From NCBI GenBank assembly GCA_028753945.1, contig JAPNXP010000001.1, positions 16,854,501 to 16,918,500 on the forward strand: DNA of 64,000 nucleotides. The letters run 5' to 3'. Origin of the DNA: Hexactinellida sp. DTS-2022. Its lineage: Eukaryota > Porifera > Hexactinellida. A model generated the notes under the pieces. That model ran no database searches. It was not told the origin of the DNA and worked only from the letters and a program-made list of their open reading frames with translations. Positions 35,801 through 46,277 of this stretch are shown here, one piece after another (position 1 is the first letter of the stretch; every line of letters begins with the position of its first letter). The position numbers and the translations under genes are program-made.

Positions 35801-35986
35801 ATGCCACTCCGGAAATGAGAATGCTGTTTTATTTTTATTTTGAGAGAGGTTTCCTCTAAGATAATCTATCTGTGGAGCTGAAATGTGATTTGTGAGAGTG
35901 GTAGGGAGATCTTGTATCACTCCTCTCTGTCTTAAATTCAATATTGTATTTAGGAATATATTCTGATTTTGTGTTTCAGTGGCCAT
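32842..35986 (-). CDS. POLQ/POLN-like gene lacking the palm, unit B
   Basis: Exons at 35986-34947, 34540-34266, 34044-33740 and 33234-32842: same lengths, splice sites and phase as unit A, frame fully open (671 codons). A few replacements are seen (DLS/DLT, RQENVINTD/RQDSVINID, TLARS/TSARS, RQAH/REAH). Two palm-less copies that keep open frames and splice sites argue against simple decay, but the duplication is young, so this is weak. Domain reading as for unit A. Confidence 0.75.
34775..34922 (-). repeat. R3 short interspersed repeat in polymerase intron 1, unit B
   Basis: Counterpart of 20265-20412. Confidence 0.65.
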
Positions 35987-36554
35987 TTGTTTAAGATAAT
36001 AAATATACAGTCAGTCTACTGTAACTTTTCAATAATCTTAATCTAAAAATGAAAATTATCACAATGACTATTCGTTAAGAGAATATCTTAAGTTATCCTA
36101 TTCCCATACTTACATTATATTAGCTACTGTATGTCTTTGCCATACTAAACACAAACTTTTAATAGCTATATATTAAATAATAATTTATTATACTATACAT
36201 ATTACTTAGTGTGGCATAAATTTGTGATCCATTAATTAAATAATTTAGATCATAATTAATAATAATGAAATTATGCCTTTTGTACATAGTTGACCAGACG
36301 TTTTTATAATGTCTAATTCGATAAAATTGGAATAGATTACACCAAGCGGACAAGTATACCCGGACATGTAATTTGTATATACAATGGTCGATACTCTGGG
36401 ACTTAAGGACAAAACAAAAAGTTTCCGTTTTGAATGGTGCCCTGATTTATAAAGTACCACATTGTATCTGACGAATAAAAAGTTGAGAAACTATACTGTG
36501 TTTTGCAAGTTCCCCACTTGAGGAGTATCCCGAATATCGGGTGTCAACTAAGAA

Positions 36555-36700
36555 ATAGATAATTAATTAAATAAATAAATAGATAAATAGAGAAATAAAT
36601 AAATAAATAAATAAAGAGATAAAGAGATAAAGAGATAAAGAGATAAAGAGATAAAGAAAGAAATAAAGAAATAAAGAAATAAAGAAATAAAGAAATAAAT
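36555..36700. repeat. Purine-rich microsatellite, unit B
   Basis: Counterpart of 22045-22190, with no length difference noticed. Confidence 0.9.
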
Positions 36701-36864
36701 GAAGAAAACACATTTAGTAAGCTATTCATTCATAAAAATTGAGATAATGGAGTGTATAGCAAAACTTATAAGTAAATGATTAATGTAATCACTAAAAATA
36801 TGCATCGTTCCACATTATATAAAAGAAACAATGGTACTAATACTTTTATTTAATGTACACCTTT

Positions 36865-37335
36865 TATATTTACGAGCCCTTCGGTTGCGGTCGCTTCGCT
36901 ACGTATCACGCTCTCACAAAGGTCGCTTCGCGGCCTCTGTTTGTTCGTGTTAGACACTATGCAATACAATTAACGGCGCTTCGCGGCCTTACCCTCCTCA
37001 AAAGTTAAACCTGTGACTTGTGAATGAATGAATGAACGAATTCAGTATTTTGCTATTTGGGAGCCTAGTATTAACTTCTTCATATAAAATTGATTAATTA
37101 ATGACAATAATTGTAATATAATGCCTATTTATGTGATTGCTGGGCAACCCGAGTTAAGTACGTGTAATTTACAAGTCAGAGGTTTGACTTTAGCAATTGA
37201 GGGATTTTTTGAGGAGGGTACGCGCGAAGCGGGCGTTAATTGTGTTATCTGGTGTCTAATACGGACAAACAAAGGTAGCAAAGCGACCTTTGTGAGAGAG
37301 TGATCCATCGCGAAGCGACCGAGACCGAAGGGCTC
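36865..37335. repeat. R2 foldback with GCTTCGC motifs, unit B
   Basis: Counterpart of 22355-22825. Confidence 0.75.
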
Positions 37336-37699
37336 GTATATTAAAAACACAATTGTTCTTTGTTTGTTTGTGTGTGTGTTTGTCCAGAATTAATAGGAAA
37401 ACCATAAGAACTAGGAATCTGAAAATTTGTATGCTGGGGTAATTTTACTCGGTGTCGGTGACAACGATCTATTGGTTTTCTAAACGAAATGGATCATGAC
37501 GTCATAAAAGTACATATTTGGGAATAACTCTCGGTTTTTATGAGATTCGCCCACAAGACAAGATAAATAAGACACACGTAAACTATTTATGGGATTATGA
37601 CGTTACGTAGGAACTAATCTAGATCCAGCTCTTACAATTTTCATTCGATCGACACAAAATTTGTCACATTATGAAATATATTGTATTGCATGTTTCTTC

Positions 37700-38420
37700 A
37701 AATTAGTATAATTTTTACATTTAAATTTGCGCCAGGCATTAACAAAAATTCAAAATTGCAGCCTGTGCCAACGTATTTCCCTTTGGAGGCACTACATTTG
37801 GTGTTTGGGTAACTACCAGTGCCTCCAAAGGGAAATACTTTCGGCACAGGCTGCAATTTTGGATTTTTTCGCCATGTTATAAACCCCTCATGGTGTTTAG
37901 ACTCATTTAACAAGTTGTTACGGAACAAAGGAACGATTGTTGAAATTGAAGTTTATTTCTATCTTGAACCATCTTGAGTTTAATGCCATTCATTAATTAT
38001 GTATTAATAATAAATTAAATTATTAGTTAATTATTTTAGCAATGCTATCCACGGTGAGTTGAGTTAAGTCAACAAATTCCTTATATTATTTTATTTTATT
38101 TTTTGTCTAGTAAATACTACAATTAAATCGAAAGCAGCTGCAATTTATAAGTTAAATAATATAATTATCGAAAGTTGAAACAATAGAGTAAAATTTAACA
38201 TGTAAATCAATTTTATCGTGAATCCAATGGTGAAATAAAAATTGGGGGTTTTTGTATAACATTTTTTAGTTATGGACCAGACAAATTTTTAAAGGTGTCA
38301 AAAATGTGTCAAAATTTGTTAATCAAAGATCGTAACCCCAGGTGCAAATTAGACTGTCGCATCGCACCTACATACTAAGTTTCAGCGCATCAACTATAAA
38401 ACTTTGGCCAGGGCACAGCT
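37700..38420 (-). repeat. R1 fragment, unit B, with hairpin copy (37744-37869)
   Basis: Counterpart of 23190-23910. Confidence 0.8.
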
Positions 38421-38724
38421 ACGAAGAAAAAATATAGAAAAAAGTCAGTGATTTCAATACTGGGCCACTATATACTAAAGTATAGTCGGCACAGTAAAAT
38501 GCAACCTCCTATTACTGCCTCACTAAAAAATTTGAGTTTAATTGATTTAAACTTTACATACATTATTTCCGACATTGCATTCTTGGATTAATCCAGTTTG
38601 GCTTCCATTAGTTTAGTTCTATTGGTGATTTATAATTAGCTTACGTCAATCACATAAGTAATAATATAATATTACTTATTTAAAAGTGAAACTTTCAGCA
38701 GTATTTCTAGAAGTTTTCACAGAT

Positions 38725-39816
38725 ATGTCCTTGTCTTACAGATATAAGGAACAGTTAGTGATAGGAGAAGTTAGCAACCTCACTCTACTCGCTAATATAA
38801 CCTCGTCTCTGTTGATATCATTCCTAACTGTGGAAGAGAGACACCCGAGAGTTGTGTTACTTCCTTACAATATTACCATCCCTATAGGCCAGTCTGACAC
38901 GCTGGTTCCGTACACTGCACTCAATGCTGGAGAAGTTGTATACCAATTAGTATCCAGTTCTCAAGTATACTTTCCAATGGGTGAGTATCTTAAATTTTCA
39001 GTGCTTCGTTATCCGTTCCTACAATGGATGGCGGTTATTTTTGGATGGGCTTATTTTCTTTGCTGGAATATCTCATTCTATCCGCAGATACTCCATAACT
39101 TCCTAAGAAAGAGCACAGAAGGTTACAGTTGTGATAAGGTCTTGTTGGATATTATTGGCTACCTCACATATTCTGCATTCAAAATATCCCTGTATTCGTC
39201 TCCGTATATTCAGCACCAGTATTTCTCATTGCATCCTGGTGGAATTAATCCTGTCCGTCTCAATGATGTTGTATTCGGGATTCATGGGCTGATAATCACT
39301 TTGGTAATTCTTTTACAGATATTAATTTATTCGAAAGGTTTCCGTGTGTCCTACACAGCTTGTATTCTTTTCTTTCTTTTGCTGTTAGCATCTCTGATAT
39401 CAGTTATTCTCGCATCTCTCTCTTTTATAACTTGGCTCAACTGTCTGTATGTCTTATCCTACATCAAACTTATTGTTACAATTACCAAGTACATGCCACA
39501 GGTGTGGATTAACTACAAAACTAAGTCAACAGTTGGAGTTAATATCCAAACCATCTGGCTTGACACATTAGGCGACGTATTCGGTATTCTACAGATGATA
39601 GTACTAGCTTCAAACTTCAATGATTGGACTTCAATCATTGGGAATTTTGCTAAGTTCCTGTTAGGACTTGTTTCTCTAGGATATGATTTGATATTAATTA
39701 TACAACATTATGTGTTGTATAGACCCAAAGATGGAGCATTTATGTGTTTTGGCCAATCTATCTTTCCAAAGAAGAATGATTCCGAATCCCAGAAGTTGCT
39801 GGTAGAGAGTAATTAG
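38725..39816 (+). CDS. CTNS-like: Cystinosin-like lysosomal transporter 2, unit B
   Basis: 363 codons from ATG 38725, encoding the same protein as 24215-25306. Two nucleotide differences noticed (GGC/GGT Gly, AAC/AAT Asn) are silent. Proton-coupling Asp sites, PQ-loops and the ESQKLL tail are unchanged. Confidence 0.9.
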   Translation: MSLSYRYKEQLVIGEVSNLTLLANITSSLLISFLTVEERHPRVVLLPYNITIPIGQSDTLVPYTALNAGEVVYQLVSSSQVYFPMGEYLKFSVLRYPFLQWMAVIFGWAYFLCWNISFYPQILHNFLRKSTEGYSCDKVLLDIIGYLTYSAFKISLYSSPYIQHQYFSLHPGGINPVRLNDVVFGIHGLIITLVILLQILIYSKGFRVSYTACILFFLLLLASLISVILASLSFITWLNCLYVLSYIKLIVTITKYMPQVWINYKTKSTVGVNIQTIWLDTLGDVFGILQMIVLASNFNDWTSIIGNFAKFLLGLVSLGYDLILIIQHYVLYRPKDGAFMCFGQSIFPKKNDSESQKLLVESN

Positions 39817-40434
39817 CAACTTGATTCATTGAAATTGTTAGATTATCATGGATACTAATTAATCAGGAAAATTTTGTTTGTTCTAGGATGCTATTATGCT
39901 GAAAATTTTGTTTGCTATATTGTATTGCTCTTTTGTCAGGTTAGTTGACAGTTTATGATAATCATCGTTATACAGTTATACAGTAGAACTCGGATATATC
40001 ACTCCATCGGTAAAGGAAAATAACTACAGTGCAACCCCGCTTAACGGTTACCCCGGAATAGCAGCCACTCCGATATTCCGGGGACTATTTAAAGCCCCGT
40101 TTGACATCATCTAATGGATATTAACATTAATTTATTTAAATGTTTTATGTCAAGACTCAAGAAGTACCATTAATTAAGATTATTACCAATAGAATTATAT
40201 TCGTAATATCTAAATAACTTGACTGAAGTATTCATCTCATTTACAACTCTTAACTATAATCAAATTCCATATTATTAATTGATTTATGCTATATTGTCGT
40301 AAAGCTTCCTAGAACGGTCATAACTTGTATAGAGCAGTTACAGATTGTGGAATACCTGGTAATAACGGCTATGTTATATATTAATTAGTATGAACCTTCG
40401 TCTAATTAGTCTCTGTCATATCTTCTCTCTATCA

Positions 40435-40488
40435 CTAGTTGCTGCATAGCAATATAGCAGAACTAACAATAGAGAGAATTGAACTCAT
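40435..40488 (-). CDS. 17-codon hydrophobic peptide, cassette copy 1
   Basis: ATG 40488 to TAG 40435: MSSILSIVSSAILLCSN. It lies 77 nt downstream of a TATA box (reverse of 40566-40574). The same frame exists in all three cassettes with only V/I and A/V changes. It resembles a membrane or signal segment. It may be a real micropeptide, an upstream frame, or chance; no homologue recognised. Confidence 0.4.
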   Translation of the reverse strand: MSSILSIVSSAILLCSN

Positions 40489-40565
40489 TCTACTATTCAA
40501 CAATGGCACAGTAGTTAGAAAGTAGAATGAAGATCAGTTTTCTTGTCAAGTGAAGCTTCTCGCTT

Positions 40566-40680
40566 CTATTTATACTTTTGAGCTAAACTGGTGAATACAC
40601 TTCCAATGCAGTATTCAATGCAAGTGTCTGTACTGGAAATACTTTAGTAGCTGCTTAGCAACTCACACAAGTATAAATAG
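40566..40680. promoter_or_regulatory. Divergent promoter with two TATA boxes, copy 1
   Basis: TATAAATAG occurs on the minus strand (40566-40574) and the plus strand (40672-40680), outer edges 115 bp apart in every copy. Between them lie caatgcagtattcaatgcaag and related short repeats. Confidence 0.65.
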
Positions 40681-40770
40681 GGAACACATTAGAGTGAAAT
40701 AACTCGATCAGAATACAACTACACTCTTCTCTCCTTTCTCTCAAACAACAACCTACTCCACTAAAGCAAA

Positions 40771-40899
40771 ATGAAATTCTTCATGAACAACAAAAGCTCT
40801 CTCGATGACGACAAGCACTTTATCGATGACGACAAGCACTCTCTCGATGACGACAAGATCTCTGTAGATGACGACAAGATCTCTATAGTGACAGTATGA
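40771..40899 (+). CDS. 42-codon DDDK heptad-repeat peptide, cassette copy 1
   Basis: ATG 40771, stop TGA 40897-40899, good animal start context (gcaaaATGa), about 90 nt after a TATAAATAG box with an A/C/T-rich leader. After MKFFMNNKSS the frame is four tandem heptads of the form [L/I/V]DDDK[H/I][F/S], then a short IVTV tail. It is highly acidic with a Lys at each repeat end, reminiscent of enteropeptidase-type DDDK sites, but processing is only a guess. No signal peptide is clear (MKFFMNNK is too short). A possible ATTAAA poly(A) signal lies near 41046. The DNA is the same in all three cassettes. No family recognised. Confidence 0.55.
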   Translation: MKFFMNNKSSLDDDKHFIDDDKHSLDDDKISVDDDKISIVTV

Positions 40900-41060
40900 A
40901 GTTCAGAGGTGGAGTCTAGATCTCACCACTCTTTTGATGCTCCAATTGTTCCCTGACACCTATTCCATCTACAGCTTAACAACTTGCCATTAACACCATT
41001 TGTTAGATTGTATTCTATATCAACAGTTCTGACTCTATTTGTTGTACCAATTAAATTCTA

Positions 41061-41849
41061 CTACAAATTAATCTCACTTTAATTAGAGGTAGGGGTTTTT
41101 AACATAAAATATCATGTATTGTTGACTTGTTGACCTAATTTCCATTAATAGTAATACATATTAAATAATGTACTGAGTTAGAATAGGATAAATTAATTAA
41201 TTATCATAGGCGTAGATCCAAAGTAAATCGTTAAAGTATTCTCCTATAATTTTGGTCAATCGTCAGCATATTACACCGCAGTGTATTATGCAGCTATTTG
41301 TAAATACGCTCCTAATCCTGGCCTGATCCAATATACTACATACGCCTAAATCACAAATTATTCTTACAGTATAGTATAGGAGAGGATTCAAATTTTCGCG
41401 CTCCTAAATTCAAATTTTCCCGAAATCATTCTCCAAAATAAGCGTATCAAGCTCCTGGATAATTCCTTGATACAACGTGTATAAACCTGTGAAGCGAGAA
41501 GGTCTAAGTTGATTCAGAATAGTTGTATCTTAAAAATGGAATGCATGAATTGTTATGCCAGGCCTGGCCGGCCGGATTCGTGTCCAGCATACGTGGTTAC
41601 CTATTATATATTTGGAAGTTAGTTTCTATCTCGTATATATAAATGCGGTTTCTATTCCCCCATCACTTTAATACAATCCGGACAAATACACAAACACACA
41701 AACAAACAACAAAGTAGATTTAACATATAGATGTATGATGCTTGTCAATCAATTAATTTTAATAGACTTCTAATACCAAAGAAATAGCCTGTAATGTGTC
41801 TGGGTTAATTTGATTCATACTATAACTGGACGAACATCGAAATTCAAAA
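41061..41849. other. Intercassette region with an R2 terminus
   Basis: No gene. A GGCCTGGCCGGCCGG run is at about 41563. The R2-type end (gcggtttctattcccccatcacttt... then aaacacacaaacaaacaa) is at about 41640-41735. Confidence 0.5.
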
Positions 41850-41958
41850 TGGGTCATAGGTCACAGACCCGTGAGTCGTGACCCGTGACCCATCAATTTA
41901 AGTGACCCATCTGACCCAGGAGTCATGACTCATGATCCATCGATCCTGGGCCACTCTG
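41850..41958. mobile_element. hAT-like MITE fragment with GACCC repeats
   Basis: Repeats of gacccatgac; right end ...ggccactctg matches the end of the fuller element at 59392-59684. The left end is missing. Confidence 0.55.
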
Positions 41959-42435
41959 GTGCTGGTAGTAACTAAATGTTTTAGAGCCACACAATCATAA
42001 TTATTTACAGGTAACTACTTGTATTTTCTTAATAATTTAATCAGCGATTCCCAACCCTTTAAACCGTGGAATTCCTATAGCAAAAATTTTCAATTTTGAG
42101 GATTGACCCGAATTTAACCGTAATACAAATTTACAGATCTTATAGACCCTATACTGCTATCCGAGGACCTCAGTTTTGGAAAAACTGAAATAAGTAAATC
42201 AGTATTTTTAATTTTTTATATCGCACTAAGAAAGTCCCGTATTGCTATATTAAATTGAGACTAATTTAGAGAAGTAGAATTTAATTGGTACAACAAATAG
42301 AGTCAGAACTGTTGATATAGAATACAATCTAACAAATGGTGTTAATGGCAAGTTGTTAAGCTGTAGATGGAATAGGTGTCAGGGAACAATTGGAGCATCA
42401 AAAGAGTGGTGAGATCTAGACTCCACCTCTGGACT

Positions 42436-42564
42436 TCATACTGTCACTATAGAGATCTTGTCGTCATCTACAGAGATCTTGTCGTCATCGAGAGAGTGCT
42501 TGTCGTCATCGATAAAGTGCTTGTCGTCATCGAGAGAGCTTTTGTTGTTCATGAAGAATTTCAT
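42436..42564 (-). CDS. 42-codon DDDK heptad-repeat peptide, cassette copy 2
   Basis: ATG 42564 to TGA 42436; same product as copy 1, 91 nt from its TATA box (42656-42664). The 68-codon plus-strand frame across it is a shadow. Confidence 0.55.
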   Translation of the reverse strand: MKFFMNNKSSLDDDKHFIDDDKHSLDDDKISVDDDKISIVTV

Positions 42565-42655
42565 TTTGCTTTAGTGGAGTAGGTTGTTGTTTGAGAAGAA
42601 AGGAGAGAAGAGTGTAGTTGTATTCTGATCGAGTTATTTCACTCTAATGTGTTCC

Positions 42656-42770
42656 CTATTTATACTTGTGTGAGTTGCTAAGCAGCGACTCAAGTATTTC
42701 CAGCACAGACGCTTGCATTGAATACTGCATTGGAAGTGTATTCACCAGTTTAGCTCAAAAGTATAAATAG
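42656..42770. promoter_or_regulatory. Divergent promoter, copy 2
   Basis: TATAAATAG on both strands (42656-42664 minus, 42762-42770 plus), same 115 bp span as copies 1 and 3. Confidence 0.65.
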
Positions 42771-42847
42771 AAGCGAGAAGCTTCACTTGACAAGAAAACT
42801 GATTCTCTTTCTACTTTCTAACTACTGTGCTATTGTTGAATAGTAGA

Positions 42848-42901
42848 ATGAGTTCAATTCTCTCTATTATTAGTTCTGCTATATTGCTATGCAGCAACTA
42901 G
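42848..42901 (+). CDS. 17-codon hydrophobic peptide, cassette copy 2
   Basis: MSSILSIISSAILLCSN; ATG is 77 nt past the TATA box, as in the other copies. Confidence 0.4.
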   Translation: MSSILSIISSAILLCSN

Positions 42902-42912
42902 TGATAGAGAAA

Positions 42913-43944
42913 TGTAAGATACATTTACTGAAAGTTAGGGCTCTATCATATTCTAGTCCCTAACTAATGATACTAAGACTAATTATATATCTGTAATATA
43001 AACTAATAGTTTGTTTAGACGAATATTCGTGCTCTTTTTTCTAGTATGGCCGTTTTTTAGGTAATGACTGTTCTAGGTAGGTTTAGACGAGAAAATAAGG
43101 TTAACGTAATAATGTATGCACCCTAAAGATAGATTTTTGTAAATAAATTGTAGATAGCAAAGAAGTTAGAATTATTAAACTTCGAAATTTATTCTTATTG
43201 ACAGAACAGATATCAGTTTCATAAAAACATTGATTATCCATTATGTATAAATTCAGGAACTAGAATGGTTATTCTTTCTATGTACAGTCGTTTTGGATTC
43301 CTTTCGGTTAAATGAACTAAGTTCTGGCTCTAGCTCTGCTGCAAAATTATCACTATTAAGACCCTTATTATTCATCATTCGATCAGAATTGTCTTAGAAA
43401 TATACTGGCATTAATGGAACAGATGCAAATATTAAAATACTCCTGCATTTTCATATTATCAATTTTACGGAATCAAAAACTTATTTGCAAATCTCATATT
43501 AGAAAGATTTATCAACCAGTTCACAAACAGTACAGCATTAATTGAAGGGATTGTAGTTCTAAGAATATTCCTAATCTAACTACAGTCTATCATTCTATTG
43601 TAATATACTTTTTAAATACTTAATAATAATTTAACAGTTAATTACTAAGTTTATGTTGCACGTATTTATTAATCCAGAACATAAATAATGGCACATTAAC
43701 AATAATTTATATTTCTTTCATATTATAAATTTAATTCTTGAGAAATTTCCCAAATTTAATCAGCTAAAATCAAGTTTGTAAAATGTAGCTTGTTTATAAG
43801 TATGCTGACTTAAGAACTTATTAATGCGTGCAAGACAACCTATTTATATTTGTCACTACTTTACGATACAGGGCACCTGATTATAACTATCAGTAATAAT
43901 TTCGAATATTACCTAGGCAGCATTCTGTTCATCTTTGTTGTCCT
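42913..43944. other. Spacer between inverted cassettes
   Basis: About 1 kb of AT-rich DNA; I see no gene or recognisable repeat. Confidence 0.5.
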
Positions 43945-43954
43945 TTCTCTATCA

Positions 43955-44008
43955 TTAGTTGCTGCATAGCAATATAACAGAACTAATAATAGAGAGAATT
44001 GAACTCAT
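43955..44008 (-). CDS. 17-codon hydrophobic peptide, cassette copy 3
   Basis: MSSILSIISSVILLCSN with TAA stop; same spacing to its TATA box. Confidence 0.4.
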   Translation of the reverse strand: MSSILSIISSVILLCSN

Positions 44009-44085
44009 TCTACTATTCAACAATGGCACAGTAGTTAGAAAGTAGAATGATAATCAGTTTTCTTGTCAAGTGAAGCTTCTCGCTT

Positions 44086-44200
44086 CTATTTATACTTTTG
44101 AGCTCAACTGGTGAATACACTTCCAATGCAGTATTCAATGCAAGCGTCTGTGCTGGAAATACTTTAGTAGCTGCTTAGCAACTCACACAAGTATAAATAG
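44086..44200. promoter_or_regulatory. Divergent promoter, copy 3
   Basis: TATAAATAG on both strands (44086-44094 minus, 44192-44200 plus). Confidence 0.65.
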
Positions 44201-44291
44201 GGAACACATTAGAGTGAAATAACTCGATCAGAATACAACTACACTCTTCTCTCCTTTCTTCTCAAACAACAACCTACTCCACTAAAGCAAA

Positions 44292-44420
44292 ATGAAATTC
44301 TTCATGAACAACAAAAGCTCTCTCGATGACGACAAGCACTTTATCGATGACGACAAGCACTCTCTCGATGACGACAAGATCTCTGTAGATGACGACAAGA
44401 TCTCTATAGTGACAGTATGA
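44292..44420 (+). CDS. 42-codon DDDK heptad-repeat peptide, cassette copy 3
   Basis: Same frame and length as copies 1 and 2, 91 nt downstream of its TATA box. Confidence 0.55.
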   Translation: MKFFMNNKSSLDDDKHFIDDDKHSLDDDKISVDDDKISIVTV

Positions 44421-44674
44421 AGTCCAGAGGTGGAGTCTAGATCTCACCACTCTTTTGATGCTCCAATTGTTCCCTGACACCTATTCCATCTACAGCTTAA
44501 CAACTTGCCATTAACACCATTTGTTAGATTGTATTCTTGATCAACAGTTCTGACTCTATTTGTTGTACCAATTAAATTCTACTTCTCCAAATTTTTCTCA
44601 CTTTAATATAGCAATACGGGACTCTATTCACAGTACAATAATATGATACTGAGTATTTAGGAATATACATTCAG

Positions 44675-44737
44675 CAGGGCCGGCGGAGGAGGTCAGGACA
44701 TGGCCTGACCACTTCATAACTGCTTCCTTCGCCCCTG
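44675..44737. mobile_element. Short hAT-like element (CAGGGCCGGCGGAG end)
   Basis: The left end resembles the MITE at 48622-48787. The right end is cttcgcccctg. No convincing target duplication. Confidence 0.45.
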
Positions 44738-45453
44738 CATTGTGTTTACCATGGAATAGCTGATATAATTACAGTGCAACCCCGTTACCCTAACTCTATG
44801 AAGCTTGTGACATGTCAAATATAGTTCGAATAATTTAATACTAAACTAATTAAACGCAACCACTTTGGGGCCAGCCTGGGCATTGAGAAAATCTCACAAA
44901 ATGTGTTATCACTAATTATACGAATGAAACGGTTGTGAATTTCTGTAGATTGACTCCTAAATATTACCTTTATATTATCGATTTCGGGAAATTGTAAGCA
45001 ATTTTTACCATCACATATATTACCATCTCTTCAAGGTAGTATTGAGATTCATTTGAAAAGGTGTGTCGTGTCCTAATGGGAAAACGGCTAAGTTTTTTCT
45101 ATCATGCACCGAATTTGAGATGCAGTACGTGTATCACATATGTTTAAACTACTAATGTACGTATTCACCACAAATTTTTATGTAGTTTAACCAAGCTATG
45201 ACTCTATTCGAATTAGTATTTGAATTAGTTTTGTTTGATTAGAAATTCGCGAATAAAGGAATCTGTGATAGGATTAGTACATGGTAAGAAATGTTCACGA
45301 GTGAACTGATTGAACGCCAAAGGTTGCCTGAACGGTAGTTGAACGAATGATTACTACATACGTAAATATATATACTAGATTCTAGAACAATACAAAAGTA
45401 TAATATACATAGATCACTAATCATATCTGCTTGCCATACCTAATAACCACCAC
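44738..45453. other. Intergenic
   Basis: No gene. A pogo-like start is at about 44772, and a fragment of the GTTCGTTCA element at about 45292-45350. Confidence 0.45.
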
Positions 45454-46057
45454 CAGGGAATGAAAGGTTCACGAACGGACAGAATTGACGCAATTCAGTT
45501 CATCTCAAATTGACGCACGTTCAGTTCGTTCAAGTTCACCTCCTAACTTCAGCTCCTCCAGCGTTCGTTCAGTTCGTTCATGGGCTAACCCGCGTTCGTT
45601 CAATCCGTTCAATCCGTTCAATTAAGTTCGTTCAGTTCGTTCAGTGTACAGTGAGTGGGCGAACTATTCCGTTTATGATAGACTGTTCGATCCTCCAAGC
45701 TGTTATTGAAGTTCAGGTTAAGAAGCTAGAATCTAAGCTAAGAGACATGAGTCCACTAGGGATGTCCTGAATTACCACTTTTGCAGTCACCTATTATATT
45801 TAATGGATTGATATTTATAATTTATCTTTATTCAGTTTAGTTCGTTCAATCAGTTCAATTCGTTCAATTCAGTTCGTTCAGTTCGTTCAATTGCCGTTCG
45901 GAAACCGTTGGCGTTCGTTCAGTTCGTTCACCGTGATTTGCTTAAAAGCCCTGCGTTCAGTTCGTTCAGTTCGTTCACCGTGATTTACTTAAAAGCCCTG
46001 CGTTCAGTTCGTTCAGTTCAAGTTCAATAAGTTCGTTCGTGAACCTTTCATTCCCTG
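45454..46057. mobile_element. hAT-type MITE with CAGTTCGTT minisatellite
   Basis: Ends CAGGGAATGAAAGGTTCACG and its complement. Target duplication ACCACCAC on both sides (45446-45453, 46058-46065), low complexity but exact. The interior is mostly gttcagttcgttca repeats. Confidence 0.85.
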
Positions 46058-46079
46058 ACCACCACCACCCCCACTCATC

Positions 46080-46277
46080 TAATCTGAACGAACTGAACGA
46101 ATTAACTGGACGAAGTGACGGAATTGAACGCTGAACTAATTTGAACGAACGTGGGTCACCATTTGCTTGAACCGAACGAACGCAGATAGTGTTGAAATTA
46201 GGAGGTGAACGTGCGAACTGAACGTGCGTCAATTTGAGATGAACTGAATTGAGTTTATTCACTTCCTTCGTGAACCT
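46080..46277 (-). repeat. Partial inverted copy of the same hAT MITE
   Basis: Reverse strand begins aaaggttcacgaa and shares the ctcaattcagttcatctc block with the left end of 45454-46057. Confidence 0.75.

Larger units (their letters stand above)
25850..40362 (+). repeat. Segmental tandem duplication, unit B (~14.5 kb)
   Basis: Direct repeat of unit A. The extra length is mostly one MITE at 29474-29877. Offset between units is 14128 bp before that insertion and about 14510 after. Confidence 0.9.
40422..41060 (+). repeat. Divergent micropeptide cassette, copy 1
   Basis: Homologous to 42233-42912 (inverted) and 43945-44632. Homology starts ~13 nt past the stop of the 17-codon frame and ends in the 3' region of the 42-codon frame (ccaattaaattctact). 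No inverted termini or target duplication seen. Confidence 0.85.
42233..42912 (-). repeat. Divergent micropeptide cassette, copy 2 (inverted)
   Basis: Reverse orientation. With copy 3 it forms a ~680 bp inverted pair, sharing agtcccgtattgctatatta as the outer edge. Confidence 0.85.
43945..44632 (+). repeat. Divergent micropeptide cassette, copy 3
   Basis: Same orientation as copy 1; extends further right than copy 1, to atagcaatacgggact. Confidence 0.85.

Noticed and set aside
40550..40565. GAAGCTTC as a heat-shock element in the micropeptide cassette
   Set aside because: Only one clean GAAnnTTC pair; a functional element needs three or more alternating units.
42376..42582. 68-codon plus-strand frame across cassette copy 2 (and mirror at 44274-44480)
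   Set aside because: Antisense of the DDDK peptide; its own start lacks a promoter and it runs across both UTRs.
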